This document shows, piece by piece, positions 1 through 8,869 of a stretch of 64,000 bases of DNA (position 1 is the stretch's first letter; each line of letters starts with the position of its first letter). The position numbers and the translations under genes were made by a program. The notes beneath the pieces were generated by a model. The model did not search any database and was not told the DNA's origin. It saw only the letters and a list, made by a program, of their open reading frames with translations. The DNA comes from Gluconobacter sp. P1C6_b (GTDB lineage Bacteria > Pseudomonadota > Alphaproteobacteria > Acetobacterales > Acetobacteraceae), in assembly GCF_018811945.1 (NCBI RefSeq), contig NZ_JACRVU010000004.1, forward strand, positions 1-64,000, given 5' to 3'.

Positions 1-1
1 G

Positions 2-658
2 GAGGATATGGGGGTGCAGACCGAGGACTGGCAGCGGCACATCGCCTGGGATATCGGCATCGTGGGGGTGGGGCGCGTCCTGCATGAACTGCTGGGGGCG
101 GCGCTGATCGAGCAGGTTTATTCCCGCCTCGTGATCGACTGCAACCGCGCGCCGGGCCATCCGACGTCCATGCCGCTTGTGAGTGACGGGACGCCGGTTC
201 CGGCCAATCAGGCAGCGCAGGAAACGTGCCGGGCGAAGCGGGAGCGGGAAATCCTGCATCCCTATCATGACACGATTGCCGAGGTTCTGGTTGAGCGCGG
301 GCCGCGTCCGACCGCACTGATCGCGCTGCACAGTTTTACGCCGCAGATGAACGGCAGGGACCGCCCCTGGCAGATCGGCATCCTTCACAATCAGGACAGC
401 CGCATGGCCTCGATTGCACTGGACCTTCTGCGCGAGGACACGACGCTGTGTGTGGGCGATAATGAGCCTTACGTTCTGACGGATACGTCCGACTATACGG
501 TGCCCCGGCATGCGGAAGCGGCGGGGCTGCCGTATCTTGAAATCGAGATCCGGCAGGACCTGATTGCCGAAAAAACCGGACAGAGGGAGTGGGCCCGGCG
601 TCTGGCGGCGCTGCTGCCGAAGGTCTGGGAGAAGTTGGTAGAAGGGCGGGGTGCATGA
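2..658 (+). CDS. N-formylglutamate amidohydrolase family protein (5' truncated by window)
   Basis: Enzymes of this family hydrolyse N-formyl-L-glutamate or related N-acyl amino acids in the cytoplasm, often as the last step of histidine use. The protein shows the family blocks: WDIG near the visible start, YSRLVIDCNR about 35 residues in, SDGTPVPAN after it, LIALHSFTP in the middle, and the C-terminal DNEPY...IEIRQDLI segment. The reading frame is open to the first base of the window, and known members have extra N-terminal sequence, so the true start lies outside. An ATG at position 8 has a purine-rich GGAGG just before it, but it is probably internal. The end overlaps the aroE start by four bases, suggesting co-transcription. 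The exact substrate cannot be told from sequence. Confidence 0.85.
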   Translation, partial: EDMGVQTEDWQRHIAWDIGIVGVGRVLHELLGAALIEQVYSRLVIDCNRAPGHPTSMPLVSDGTPVPANQAAQETCRAKREREILHPYHDTIAEVLVERGPRPTALIALHSFTPQMNGRDRPWQIGILHNQDSRMASIALDLLREDTTLCVGDNEPYVLTDTSDYTVPRHAEAAGLPYLEIEIRQDLIAEKTGQREWARRLAALLPKVWEKLVEGRGA

Positions 659-1494
659 TTGACGGTCACACGAAACTGGCAGGCGTCATGGGATGGCCGG
701 TGGAGCATTCCCGTTCTCCGCTGATGCACAATCACTGGTGCCGGGTGAATGGCGTGAACGGCGCTTATGTGCCGCTGCCGACCCACCCGGACGGCTTCGA
801 TCAGGCTCTGCGCGGACTGGCAGCGGCCGGTTTTCAGGGCGTGAATGTCACCATCCCGCACAAGGAAGCGGCGATGCTGGCCTGTGATGAACTGACCCCG
901 ACTGCGAAACGGGCGGGAGCGGTAAACACCATCTGTTTCGTGGCGGGACGGATCATCGGTGACTGCACGGATGGTACGGGGTTCTGCGACAATCTGAGTG
1001 CGCATGATGTGGCGATTGCCGGTCGGGCCATGGTTCTGGGCGCAGGTGGTGCGGCGCGGGCTGTTGCGGCAGCGCTTCTGGACCGGGGCTGCGAGGTCGT
1101 GATCGCCAACCGGACACTGGAGCGGGCGGAAGCACTGGTCGAGGCGCTGGGTGGTGGCGAGGCCGTGGCCTGGTACGAATGGCCATCGCTGCTGTCGGGC
1201 TGCTCGCTGCTGGTGAATGCCACATCGATGGGCATGGGCGGCAAAGCTGGTCTGGACTGGGATGCGGCGCTTCGTGAGGCCGCGCCGGGCCTGTGCGTGA
1301 CGGATATCGTCTATACGCCGCGCGAGACGCCGCTGTTGTTGGCGGCTCAGGCGCGTGGACTGCGGACGGTGGATGGTCTGGGGATGCTGGTTCATCAGGC
1401 GCGGGCCGGGTTTCGGGCATGGTTTGGCGTTGATCCGCAGGCCGATCAGACGACGTTCGATCTGCTGGCGGCGAGCCTGCGCACTGACGCGTGA
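655..1494 (+). CDS. aroE: Shikimate dehydrogenase (NADP+)
   Basis: AroE reduces 3-dehydroshikimate to shikimate with NADPH, the fourth step of chorismate synthesis. The 279-residue protein has the usual length. Shikimate-binding Ser-Arg-Ser sits at residues 19-21, the catalytic Lys70 in NVTIPHK, the catalytic Asp106 in DCTDGTG, and the NADP-binding GAGGAARA from residue 129. I chose the ATG at 655, which overlaps the upstream stop as ATGA and begins exactly at the family N-terminus; an upstream in-frame start would add 22 residues that do not look like AroE. It overlaps coaE by four bases. The aroE-coaE-dnaQ order is common in alphaproteobacteria. Confidence 0.97.
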   Translation: MIDGHTKLAGVMGWPVEHSRSPLMHNHWCRVNGVNGAYVPLPTHPDGFDQALRGLAAAGFQGVNVTIPHKEAAMLACDELTPTAKRAGAVNTICFVAGRIIGDCTDGTGFCDNLSAHDVAIAGRAMVLGAGGAARAVAAALLDRGCEVVIANRTLERAEALVEALGGGEAVAWYEWPSLLSGCSLLVNATSMGMGGKAGLDWDAALREAAPGLCVTDIVYTPRETPLLLAAQARGLRTVDGLGMLVHQARAGFRAWFGVDPQADQTTFDLLAASLRTDA

Positions 1495-2096
1495 AGATCA
1501 TTGGTCTGACCGGAGGCATGGCAGCCGGGAAAAGTACGGTCGCCGGGCTTTTCCGTCGGGAAGGTGTGCCGGTTTTTGATGCGGATGCATGTGTCCGGGC
1601 GCTTCAGGGCGAACGGGGAAAAGCTCTGTCCCTGATCGGGCAGGCATTTCCCGGAACCGTGGTCGAGGGCCGTCTGGATCGTGCGGCGCTTCGTGAAGCC
1701 GTGCGGGGACGTCCCGAGGCGCTGAAGCGTCTGGAAGCCATCATGCATCCTCTGGTTCGGGCCGAGCGTGAGCGGTTTCTGAAGCAGTGCCGGGCGCGAC
1801 ATGAACCGTTCTGTGTGCTGGATATTCCGTTACTGATGGAAATTGGCGAGGACCGCCGTTGCGATGTGGTGGTGGTGGCTGAAGCTCCGATGGGGACGCG
1901 CCTGTCCCGTATCTGGCAGCGCGGTCGCAGTGGGGGGCGTATGAGCGTGGCGGATGCCAAAGGATTGCTGGCGCGGCAGATGAGCGACCATGAGCGCAGA
2001 CGCCGAGCCGACATCGTGATACGAACCGGCCTGTCGCGTGGGCAGGCCGTCAGGCAGGTCCATGTCCTGTTGCACCGGCTTCGTGAGGCGTCATGA
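1491..2096 (+). CDS. coaE: Dephospho-CoA kinase
   Basis: CoaE phosphorylates the 3'-hydroxyl of dephospho-CoA, the last step of coenzyme A synthesis. The 201-residue protein has the P-loop GLTGGMAAGKST at residues 5-16, the FDAD segment after it, and the characteristic LDIPLLME segment near residue 110. The start is a GTG that overlaps the aroE stop as GTGA, so expression is probably translationally coupled. The stop overlaps the dnaQ ATG in the same way. Confidence 0.97.
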   Translation: MKIIGLTGGMAAGKSTVAGLFRREGVPVFDADACVRALQGERGKALSLIGQAFPGTVVEGRLDRAALREAVRGRPEALKRLEAIMHPLVRAERERFLKQCRARHEPFCVLDIPLLMEIGEDRRCDVVVVAEAPMGTRLSRIWQRGRSGGRMSVADAKGLLARQMSDHERRRRADIVIRTGLSRGQAVRQVHVLLHRLREAS

Positions 2097-2779
2097 AACG
2101 ATCCATCCTGTTCGATACGGAAACCACGGGCTTTGATCCGGATATGGGCGACCGCATCATCGAGATCGCGGCCCTCGAACTGATCGACGATCTGCCGACG
2201 GGTGAGGCCTATCACGTCCTGATCCATCCCGAGCGCGACATTCCGGCCGAGGCGACGAAGGTGCATGGATTCGGGATCGAGGATCTGGAAGGAAAACCGG
2301 TATTTTCCGAGGTGGCGGACGGGTTTTTGGAGTTCATCGGGGACAGCCCGATGATCGCGCATAATGCCCGCTTCGATTTCAAGTTCGTCAATGCGGAGCT
2401 GAAAGCCTGCGGTCGCGAGCCTCTCGACTATGCCAGTCGTGCCATCGATACGGTGGAAATGGCGCGGAAGAAATATCCGGGCCTTCCTGCGAGCCTGGAT
2501 GCGCTGTGCCGGCGCTTTGGCATCGATCTGTCGCAGCGTGGGACCCATAACGCGCTGCTGGACTGCAAGCTTCTGGCGGAAGTGTATGTCGAACTCATGG
2601 GCGGCCGTCAGCGCGGACTGGGGCTCGCGGGGCCGGCTCGCAGCCGTAGCATGACGGACGGGATCAATGCACTCGCCAACCGCAAGCCGCGGAAAATGGC
2701 GCCTCCGACTGTGGAGGAGCTTCAGGCACATGAGGCGTTTGTCAGCACCATAAAGGATGCGGTGTGGCATCGCGAATGA
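2093..2779 (+). CDS. dnaQ: DNA polymerase III epsilon subunit (3'-5' proofreading exonuclease)
   Basis: DnaQ is the proofreading 3'-5' exonuclease of the replicative polymerase core. The DEDDh exonuclease motifs are clear: FDTETTG with Asp8 and Glu10 (Exo I), AHNARFDFKF around residue 90 (Exo II), and the HNALLDCKLL block near residue 160 (Exo III with its His and Asp). The C-terminal tail after about residue 180 is the usual linker region that contacts the polymerase subunit. The length of 228 residues is normal. The ATG overlaps the coaE stop as ATGA. Confidence 0.96.
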   Translation: MKRSILFDTETTGFDPDMGDRIIEIAALELIDDLPTGEAYHVLIHPERDIPAEATKVHGFGIEDLEGKPVFSEVADGFLEFIGDSPMIAHNARFDFKFVNAELKACGREPLDYASRAIDTVEMARKKYPGLPASLDALCRRFGIDLSQRGTHNALLDCKLLAEVYVELMGGRQRGLGLAGPARSRSMTDGINALANRKPRKMAPPTVEELQAHEAFVSTIKDAVWHRE

Positions 2780-3699
2780 TGCGGATCCTGTTCATCACGT
2801 CCAACCGCCTAGGCGATGCGGTTATCTCCACCGGTGTGCTGGGCGCGTTGCAGAAGCGTTATCCGGCGGCCATGTTCACGGTGGTCTGTGGGCCGGTGGC
2901 GGCAGGGCTTTTCGAGGCCGATCCGCGTTGCGAGCGCATCATTACCATGGAAAAGCGCCGCCATGACCGGCACTGGATTGATCTGTGGCGCGCCTGCTGT
3001 CGGATACGCTGGTTCATGGTCGTGGATCTGCGCGGTTCGCTGATCGGACTGACATTGCGGGCGCGGCGGCGGATTATTGTGCGCGGCGGGCGGCGTCCGG
3101 GGCGGCGGGTTGAGCAGCTTGGAGAGGCGCTTGGGTATCGCAGGATGCCCATGCCGCGTGTCTGGATCTCGGAAGCGCAGCGGGCGAAGGCTGTTGCGGC
3201 CTTGCCCGAGGGACGCTGGCTGGCACTGGGACCGACGGCGAACTGGGACGGGAAGATCTGGCCGTCCGAGCGGTTCGTGGAACTGGCGCATGCATTGAAG
3301 GCGGAAAATCTGCATCCCGTTGTGTTCTACGGTCCCGGCGAGGGGGAGCGCGCGCGGGCGGACCCGGTATTGAAGGCGCTGCCGGATGCTCTGGACCTTG
3401 GCGGAAACCGCTCATTAGGCGAGGTGGCTGCTCTGCTTCAGCGCTGTGCGCTGTTCGTTGGTAATGATTCCGGACTGATGCATCTGGCCGCGGCCGCCGG
3501 GACGCCAACGCTGGGGCTGTTCGGGCCGTCACGGGCCTCGGAATATGCACCGGCCGGGCGGCTTGCACGGTTCGTGGAGGCGCCGGGGCCGGAGGGGCAT
3601 GCGCCCATCGAAGGCCTGGGGGTTGCGGCTGTGCTGAAGGCTGCGAAAGAAATCCTGCGTGAAAAAGACGTGTGTGTTTCGAGCGGGCGTTCGGACTGA
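2776..3699 (+). CDS. Glycosyltransferase family 9 (heptosyltransferase-like)
   Basis: GT9 enzymes transfer heptose or other sugars onto the lipopolysaccharide inner core on the cytoplasmic face of the inner membrane. The protein opens with ILFITSNRLGDAVISTG, the usual GT9 N-terminal strand and loop. It has a second Rossmann half with LALGPTANWDGKIWP and the nucleotide-sugar site LFVGNDSGLMHLAAAAGTPTLGLFGPS near residue 230. I chose the ATG at 2776, which overlaps the dnaQ stop as ATGA; an in-frame GTG at 2764 would add four residues. Its neighbours, a GT4 enzyme and an AsnB-type amidotransferase, suggest a role in core oligosaccharide assembly. The acceptor and donor sugars are unknown. Confidence 0.88.
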   Translation: MMRILFITSNRLGDAVISTGVLGALQKRYPAAMFTVVCGPVAAGLFEADPRCERIITMEKRRHDRHWIDLWRACCRIRWFMVVDLRGSLIGLTLRARRRIIVRGGRRPGRRVEQLGEALGYRRMPMPRVWISEAQRAKAVAALPEGRWLALGPTANWDGKIWPSERFVELAHALKAENLHPVVFYGPGEGERARADPVLKALPDALDLGGNRSLGEVAALLQRCALFVGNDSGLMHLAAAAGTPTLGLFGPSRASEYAPAGRLARFVEAPGPEGHAPIEGLGVAAVLKAAKEILREKDVCVSSGRSD

Positions 3700-3717
3700 C
3701 TTGATGCCCTGTCGGTC

Positions 3718-4785
3718 ATGGCCGATAGAAGAAACATGAAGTCTGCATTGTCCAATGGATACCGGGGTCGTGTGGCCCATGTGATGGCTGGGGCTCCGAG
3801 GGGCGGCGCGGAGCTGTTCTTCGAGCGTCTGACAATGGCCCAGATGCGCGACGGTCGCCCCGTTCAGGCGCTGATCCGGCAGGATGAAGGCCGGGTCGCA
3901 CGGCTTGAGGAAGCGGGCGTTGAGACGCAGTCCTTCCGGTTTGGCGGGCTGCTGGATCTGCGGACCACGCCGGGGCTGCGGCGCAGTCTCAAAGCGTTCA
4001 GGCCGGATGTGGTCGTCGCGTGGATGAGCCGGGCTGCACGGCTGGTGCCCTCAGGACCGTGGCAGATCGCCGGGCGTCTGGGCGGGTACTACGACCTGTC
4101 GAATTATCGCCGTTGCGACCATTTGATCGGCAATACGCGCGGTCTGGTGGAGTGGATGCGGGGGCAGGGCTGGGCGGCAGACCGTGTGCATCATCTGCCC
4201 AATTTCGCGACGGATTTTTCGTCCGTGACGCCGCAGCGGCCGGAGTTTTTGTCTCTTGGTGTGCCGTTCGTTCTCGCCTTGGGACGTTTGCATGAAAACA
4301 AGGCCTTCGATGTGCTGATCCGGGCGATGAAGCATCTGCCGGGCGTGCATCTGGTCATTGCGGGCGAGGGGCCGGAGCGTCCTGCGCTTGAGGCGCTGGC
4401 GAAGGCGGAAAATGTTGCGGATCGGGTGCATCTTCCCGGCTGGATCGCGCAGAGCGGGCCCTGGTTGCGGGCGTGTGATGTGCTGGTCTGTCCGTCCCGG
4501 ATCGAGCCGTTGGGTAACGTCGTGATCGAGGCGCTGTCCGCTGGAGTGCCGGTTGTGGCGAGCAATATTCAGGGGCCGCAGGAAATTCTTGAAGGGACAC
4601 AGGACGGTCTGCTGTCCGAGGTCGAGAACGAGCGCGATCTTGCAGCGCAGATCGGGAACGTTCTGGACGATGAGAGTGTGGCGCAGACTCTTTCCGTAAA
4701 CGGGCGGGCACGGTTCGAGCGGGAGTTTGCCCAGGACGTTGTCATGGCGCGATGGTCGGCTTTTCTGGACGGAGTGCGGGCCTGA
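3718..4785 (+). CDS. Glycosyltransferase family 4
   Basis: This is a GT-B fold retaining glycosyltransferase. The N-terminal half begins VAHVMAGAPRGGAELFFERL, the usual acceptor-binding loop. The C-terminal half has FVLALGRLHENKAFDVLI, LVIAGEGPERPAL, and the E-x7-E sugar-nucleotide motif in EPLGNVVIEALSAGVPVVAS. The length of 355 residues is typical. The start is uncertain: ATG at 3718 and ATG at 3736 are both in frame and neither has a strong ribosome-binding site. It follows the GT9 gene by 18 bases and overlaps the AsnB start by one base, so the three form one transcription unit. A lipopolysaccharide core role is inferred from context. Confidence 0.88.
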   Translation: MADRRNMKSALSNGYRGRVAHVMAGAPRGGAELFFERLTMAQMRDGRPVQALIRQDEGRVARLEEAGVETQSFRFGGLLDLRTTPGLRRSLKAFRPDVVVAWMSRAARLVPSGPWQIAGRLGGYYDLSNYRRCDHLIGNTRGLVEWMRGQGWAADRVHHLPNFATDFSSVTPQRPEFLSLGVPFVLALGRLHENKAFDVLIRAMKHLPGVHLVIAGEGPERPALEALAKAENVADRVHLPGWIAQSGPWLRACDVLVCPSRIEPLGNVVIEALSAGVPVVASNIQGPQEILEGTQDGLLSEVENERDLAAQIGNVLDDESVAQTLSVNGRARFEREFAQDVVMARWSAFLDGVRA

Positions 4786-6545
4786 TGTGTGGAATTGCGG
4801 GTCTTTCCTGCCTGCCGGGGCATCATCCCGATCAGAACGCGCTGGAGCGCATGTCGCAGGCCATTTTCCATCGCGGGCCGGATGGGGAAGGGCGGCTGGA
4901 TCTGGGTGGGGCGGCGTTGCGTCACCGCCGGCTGTCCATCGTTGATATTGCGGGCGGTGCGCAGCCGTTCAGGCTTGGCGCGGCGGCCCTGATCGCGAAC
5001 GGAGAAATCTATAACGACCCGGCCATTCGCAGACGCTTTCCCAAAACCTGTTTTCAGACCCACAGCGACTGCGAACCGCCTTTGCATCTGTGGCTGCATG
5101 ATGGTGCGGGATACACGCATGAACTGCGGGGCATGTATGCCATTGCGATCGTCGAAAACGAGCACGGGCGGCATGAGATGGTGCTGTCGCGCGATCCGTT
5201 CGGCATCAAGCCGCTTTATATCGCGGCCTATGAGGGTGGTATCGCGTTTGCCTCCGAGCCGCAGGCGCTGCTGGCGGGGGGTTTTGGTCAGCGCAGCGTT
5301 CGGGAAGGTGCGCGCGACGAGTTGATGCAGCTACAGTTTACGACCGGGCAGGACATCATTTTTGAGGGTATCCGCCGACTTCTACCCGGTGAGACGCTTC
5401 GGATCGTGGATGGGCGAATCGTGGAATCGCGGCGGCGGCATGTTCTGCATGAAGCGCGGGATACGGTTCCGGCCCGTCTGAGCGATGAGCAGGCGCTGGA
5501 GCGGCTGGATACGGCGCTGCTCGACAGCGTGTCGGCGCATCTGCGGGCGGATGTGCCGCTCGGGCTGTTTCTGTCGGGCGGGATCGACAGTTCGGTCATT
5601 CTGGCAGCTGCGCATCGTCTCGGACTGCCGCATCCGCGTACATGGACAGCGCGCTTCGATGCCGGAAAAGCGGATGAGTCCGCTGATGCCGCAGCCTTGG
5701 CGGCGTCTGTCGGGGCTGAGCATCATGTCCTCACCGTGACGGAAGACATGGTCTGGCGCGAGCTGCCATCCATCGTGGCGTGCATGGATGATCCTGCCGC
5801 CGATTATGCCACCATCCCGACATGGTTTCTGGCGCGTGAGGCCCGGAAGGATGTCACTGTCATCCTCAGTGGTGAGGGTGGGGACGAGCTTTTTGCGGGC
5901 TATGGCCGCTATCGGCGCGTCATGAAGCCCTGGTGGAAGGGCGGTCGTGCGCCGTACCGGTCCGGAACATTCGGCAGGCGTTTTGCAGAGCACGGGCGGC
6001 AGTGGCGGCGCGGGATTGCCATGACGGAACTGGCTCTCGGGGTTTCGGGGCTGGAAGGTGCGCAGGCGCTGGATATTGCGGAATGGCTGCCCAACGACCT
6101 GTTGCTTAAGCTGGACCGGTGCCTCATGGCGCATTCGGTCGAGGGCCGTACGCCGCTGCTGGACCCAGTGGTGGCCAAGGCGATCTGGCCACTGCCAGAA
6201 CACTTCAAGGTGCGGGATGGTTACGGCAAATGGCTTCTGCGGCGCTGGCTTCAGGATGCGCTGCCACAGGCGCGTCCATTCGCGCCGAAGCAGGGCTTTA
6301 CAGTACCGGTCGGGCCGTGGATCGAGAAGCAGGCGCACCGTCTGGGGCCGCTGGTCGCACGTCAGCCCTGCATCCGGGCGATGATGCCCGCAGTCGACGT
6401 GGAGCGTCTTTTTGCCCGGGCCAGTCAGCGCGGTGTGGCGCGGCAGACGTGGACGCTGCTGTTTTTCGCGCTGTGGCACCGTCATCATATCGAAGGGGTT
6501 CCCGTGGAAGGGGATACGTTCGAAACTCTCGCACGCGCTTCATGA
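4785..6545 (+). CDS. asnB: Asparagine synthetase-type glutamine amidotransferase
   Basis: AsnB-type enzymes use glutamine-derived ammonia and ATP to amidate aspartate or another carboxylate. The N-terminal glutaminase domain begins MCGIAG, leaving Cys2 as nucleophile after Met removal, with HRGPDGEG and GEIYND following. The synthetase domain carries the PP-loop LSGGIDSS near residue 265 and SGEGGDELFAGYGRYRR downstream. The length of 586 residues is usual. Its ATG overlaps the GT4 stop as TGATG. AsnB homologues in polysaccharide clusters can amidate uronic acids, so the partner genes leave open either asparagine supply or sugar amidation. I saw no other asn gene in the window to decide this. 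Confidence 0.88.
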   Translation: MCGIAGLSCLPGHHPDQNALERMSQAIFHRGPDGEGRLDLGGAALRHRRLSIVDIAGGAQPFRLGAAALIANGEIYNDPAIRRRFPKTCFQTHSDCEPPLHLWLHDGAGYTHELRGMYAIAIVENEHGRHEMVLSRDPFGIKPLYIAAYEGGIAFASEPQALLAGGFGQRSVREGARDELMQLQFTTGQDIIFEGIRRLLPGETLRIVDGRIVESRRRHVLHEARDTVPARLSDEQALERLDTALLDSVSAHLRADVPLGLFLSGGIDSSVILAAAHRLGLPHPRTWTARFDAGKADESADAAALAASVGAEHHVLTVTEDMVWRELPSIVACMDDPAADYATIPTWFLAREARKDVTVILSGEGGDELFAGYGRYRRVMKPWWKGGRAPYRSGTFGRRFAEHGRQWRRGIAMTELALGVSGLEGAQALDIAEWLPNDLLLKLDRCLMAHSVEGRTPLLDPVVAKAIWPLPEHFKVRDGYGKWLLRRWLQDALPQARPFAPKQGFTVPVGPWIEKQAHRLGPLVARQPCIRAMMPAVDVERLFARASQRGVARQTWTLLFFALWHRHHIEGVPVEGDTFETLARAS

Positions 6546-6594
6546 GCGAAACGATTTTGGGCCTGAGTGTCTTACTGATTTGCAAGGACGGAAC

Positions 6595-7914
6595 ATGCAT
6601 TACGATCTGATCATCCGCGGCGGGCGCTGCGTTTTTCCCTGGGGCGAGGGCGAAGCGGATATCGGTGTGCGCAACGGGAAGGTGGCGTCGCTGTCTGTCG
6701 GATCGGCGGATGAAGCAGACCGGGTGATCGATGCGCGTGGCCTGCATGTCCTGCCCGGCCTGATTGATGCGCATGTTCACCTGCGCGATCCCGGCAAGCC
6801 CGAGGTCGAGACACTGGAGACCGGGACGCGGGCTGCGGCGTTGGGCGGTATTGCGACGGTTTTCGACATGCCCAACACGTCTCCGAGCGTGACGGACGTG
6901 ACGATGATCGACTGGAAGCGCGATCATATCCGCAAGACGGCTCATGTGGATGTCGGGATGTATGTCGGTGCGACGCGGGAGAACACGCCGGATCTGGCAA
7001 CGTTGGAACAGCAGCCGGGCGTGTGTGCGGTGAAGGTTTTTGCGGGGTCGTCCACGGGTAATCTGATGATCGAGGACGATGCGGGGCTCGAAGCGGTCAT
7101 GCGCTCGGGGCATCGTCGCGTGGCCTATCATTCGGAGGACGAATACCGCCTTCAGGCCCGCAAGCCGATGTTCCATGAGGGGCAGCCTTACGAGACGCAT
7201 AGTGTGTGGCGGGATGTGGAATGTGCCTTCCTTGGCACCCGCCGCATCATGGCGCTGGCCCGCAAGACCAACCGTCCGGCGCATATCCTGCATGTCTCGA
7301 CGGCGGAAGAGCTGGACTATCTGGCCGATTATCGCGACATTTCCACCGTCGAGGTTCTGGTGAACCATCTCACGCAGGTGGCACCCGAATGTTACGAGAA
7401 GCTTGGTGGTCTGGCCGTCATGAACCCGCCACTGCGGGATCGGTCACACTGGGAAGCCAGCTGGCAGGCCGTGCGGGATGGTCGGGTGGACGTGGTTTCG
7501 TCCGATCACGCGCCGCATCCTTTGGAGGCCAAGCAGCTTCCCTGGCCGAAATGCCCGGCTGGTCTGACGGGGACGCAGACGATCGTGCCGGTCATGCTTG
7601 ATCATGTGAATGCGGGACGTCTGTCGCTGTCGCGTCTGGTGGATCTGATGGCGGCAGGGCCGGCACGGGTTTACGGCTTGCAGACGAAGGGGCGCATGGC
7701 TGTCGGATTCGATGCCGACTTTACGCTCGTGGACATGAAGACCGAGCGCGAGATCACGAATGACTGGATCGTCACGCCGGCGGGCTGGACGCCGTTTGAC
7801 GGAACGCGTGTGACGGGTTGGCCCATGGCGACGATCGTTCGTGGAACGGTCGTGATGCAGGACAATGAGGTTTCCGGTGGTCCGACTGGGCAGCCTGCCA
7901 AATTTGCGCCTTGA
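6595..7914 (+). CDS. pyrC: Dihydroorotase
   Basis: Dihydroorotase cyclises carbamoyl-aspartate to dihydroorotate in pyrimidine synthesis. The 439-residue amidohydrolase has the metal-binding HVHLRDPG with His60 and His62, the carboxylated-lysine segment VKVFAGSSTG, the ILHVST block, and the late SSDHAPHP metal and base site. This pattern fits the long class I dihydroorotases. I chose the ATG at 6595 because AAGGACG precedes it and the protein then begins with the family strand YDLIIRGG; upstream in-frame starts lie inside asnB. It stands 49 bases after asnB. No pyrB lies nearby, although pyrB-pyrC pairs are frequent in related bacteria. Confidence 0.92.
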   Translation: MHYDLIIRGGRCVFPWGEGEADIGVRNGKVASLSVGSADEADRVIDARGLHVLPGLIDAHVHLRDPGKPEVETLETGTRAAALGGIATVFDMPNTSPSVTDVTMIDWKRDHIRKTAHVDVGMYVGATRENTPDLATLEQQPGVCAVKVFAGSSTGNLMIEDDAGLEAVMRSGHRRVAYHSEDEYRLQARKPMFHEGQPYETHSVWRDVECAFLGTRRIMALARKTNRPAHILHVSTAEELDYLADYRDISTVEVLVNHLTQVAPECYEKLGGLAVMNPPLRDRSHWEASWQAVRDGRVDVVSSDHAPHPLEAKQLPWPKCPAGLTGTQTIVPVMLDHVNAGRLSLSRLVDLMAAGPARVYGLQTKGRMAVGFDADFTLVDMKTEREITNDWIVTPAGWTPFDGTRVTGWPMATIVRGTVVMQDNEVSGGPTGQPAKFAP

Positions 7915-7959
7915 TCTGGGCGTAGGGCGCGCAACGCTTCGAACAGGAAAGGGAGCTGT

Positions 7960-8355
7960 ATGAGACGTTGCGTTGCCGCCATCCGTAAGGCGGCGCTGTT
8001 TGGTCTGGTTTTTGCTGGGATCGCCGGTGCCGGGTCGCTCCGTGCGGCTGAGGCGGCATGGACCGCTTCAAAATGTGGTGCCGAACCTCAGGCACCTGCG
8101 GTCAAAGCTGCGACAGTCGCGCAGTATAACGAGAGCGTGGATCGCGTGACGGCTTATGAAAAGGCGGCCCGCGTTTACAATGCGTGTGTCTCAGCCCAGG
8201 CTAACCGGGAAGAGACGGCGATCAGCCAGGAAGCAAGCGCGCGGATTGCCCATGTCCATGCGGGTAGCGCGGCTGTTCAGTCCCATATCGCGGCGTCCTT
8301 TCAGACGCTGTCCAGCAATCTGGCCGCTGCCAGCCGCAAACTGGGCCATCACTGA
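7960..8355 (+). CDS. Small exported protein of unknown function
   Basis: I do not recognise this 131-residue protein. It begins with a basic n-region and a hydrophobic core (AALFGLVFAGIAGAGSL) ending near AAEA, a Sec-type signal peptide. The mature part is alanine-, glutamine- and serine-rich with two cysteines (KCGAEP and YNACVSA) and looks helical. A GGAAAGGGAG stretch just upstream of the ATG at 7960 is a good ribosome-binding site. It is convergent with the small lipoprotein-like gene at 8380-8682. A periplasmic location is inferred from the signal peptide only. Confidence 0.65.
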   Translation: MRRCVAAIRKAALFGLVFAGIAGAGSLRAAEAAWTASKCGAEPQAPAVKAATVAQYNESVDRVTAYEKAARVYNACVSAQANREETAISQEASARIAHVHAGSAAVQSHIAASFQTLSSNLAAASRKLGHH

Positions 8356-8379
8356 CGCTCTCAAAATAATCCGCGATTC

Positions 8380-8682
8380 TTACTGCCCCATGCGTTCCTG
8401 ATTCTGAGCCGGAGTCAGGGATGTCGGGCCGCCATAGGTCTGGCGGGCGACATTGGGCATGAGATCGGGGCGGGCCCAGCAGGTCGTGCCCTCGAAGCTC
8501 GTGGTGCAGTAGGGCTGCGGTGGAGGCGGCCCGACCGGCCGGGCGCAGAAACTTTCGTCATCGTACAGATAGGCCGTGTTGCAGTCCTTCCCCGTGACGG
8601 CAGAAGCGATGCGATCCGGCGCACAGCCTTCAAGCGCGCAGAACACCAGGGGAAGCAGCAGGAGCGGGACGGGCTTTTTCAT
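8380..8682 (-). CDS. Small cysteine-rich putative lipoprotein
   Basis: I do not recognise this 100-residue protein. The start at 8682 gives MKKPVPLLLLPLVF followed by CALEGC, an N-terminal signal with a lipobox-like Leu-Glu-Gly-Cys. The mature part holds five further cysteines, in DCNTAYLYDDESFC, QPYCTTSF and TTCWARPDL, and a run of four prolines. Cysteines in the mature part suggest disulfides in the periplasm. A longer reading frame exists upstream, but the signal sequence fixes the likely start. It diverges from the YfgM-bamB-der operon. Confidence 0.6.
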   Translation of the reverse strand: MKKPVPLLLLPLVFCALEGCAPDRIASAVTGKDCNTAYLYDDESFCARPVGPPPPQPYCTTSFEGTTCWARPDLMPNVARQTYGGPTSLTPAQNQERMGQ

Positions 8683-8869
8683 GGCCGTGAGGATGCTTCC
8701 GGAGCTGTTAAGGAAGTCTGAATGTCGGCCGGATTTTCTGCCGTGATACCGTTTTTCACAGTCATGGGCTGCTTCAGCCAGCCTTCGGATGTGTGAAGCG
8801 TTTGCCGCGACGGTGCGGCGCCTGTATGGTCGCGCAAACAGTTTGAAGACCGATCCAGCAGGGGACCAG

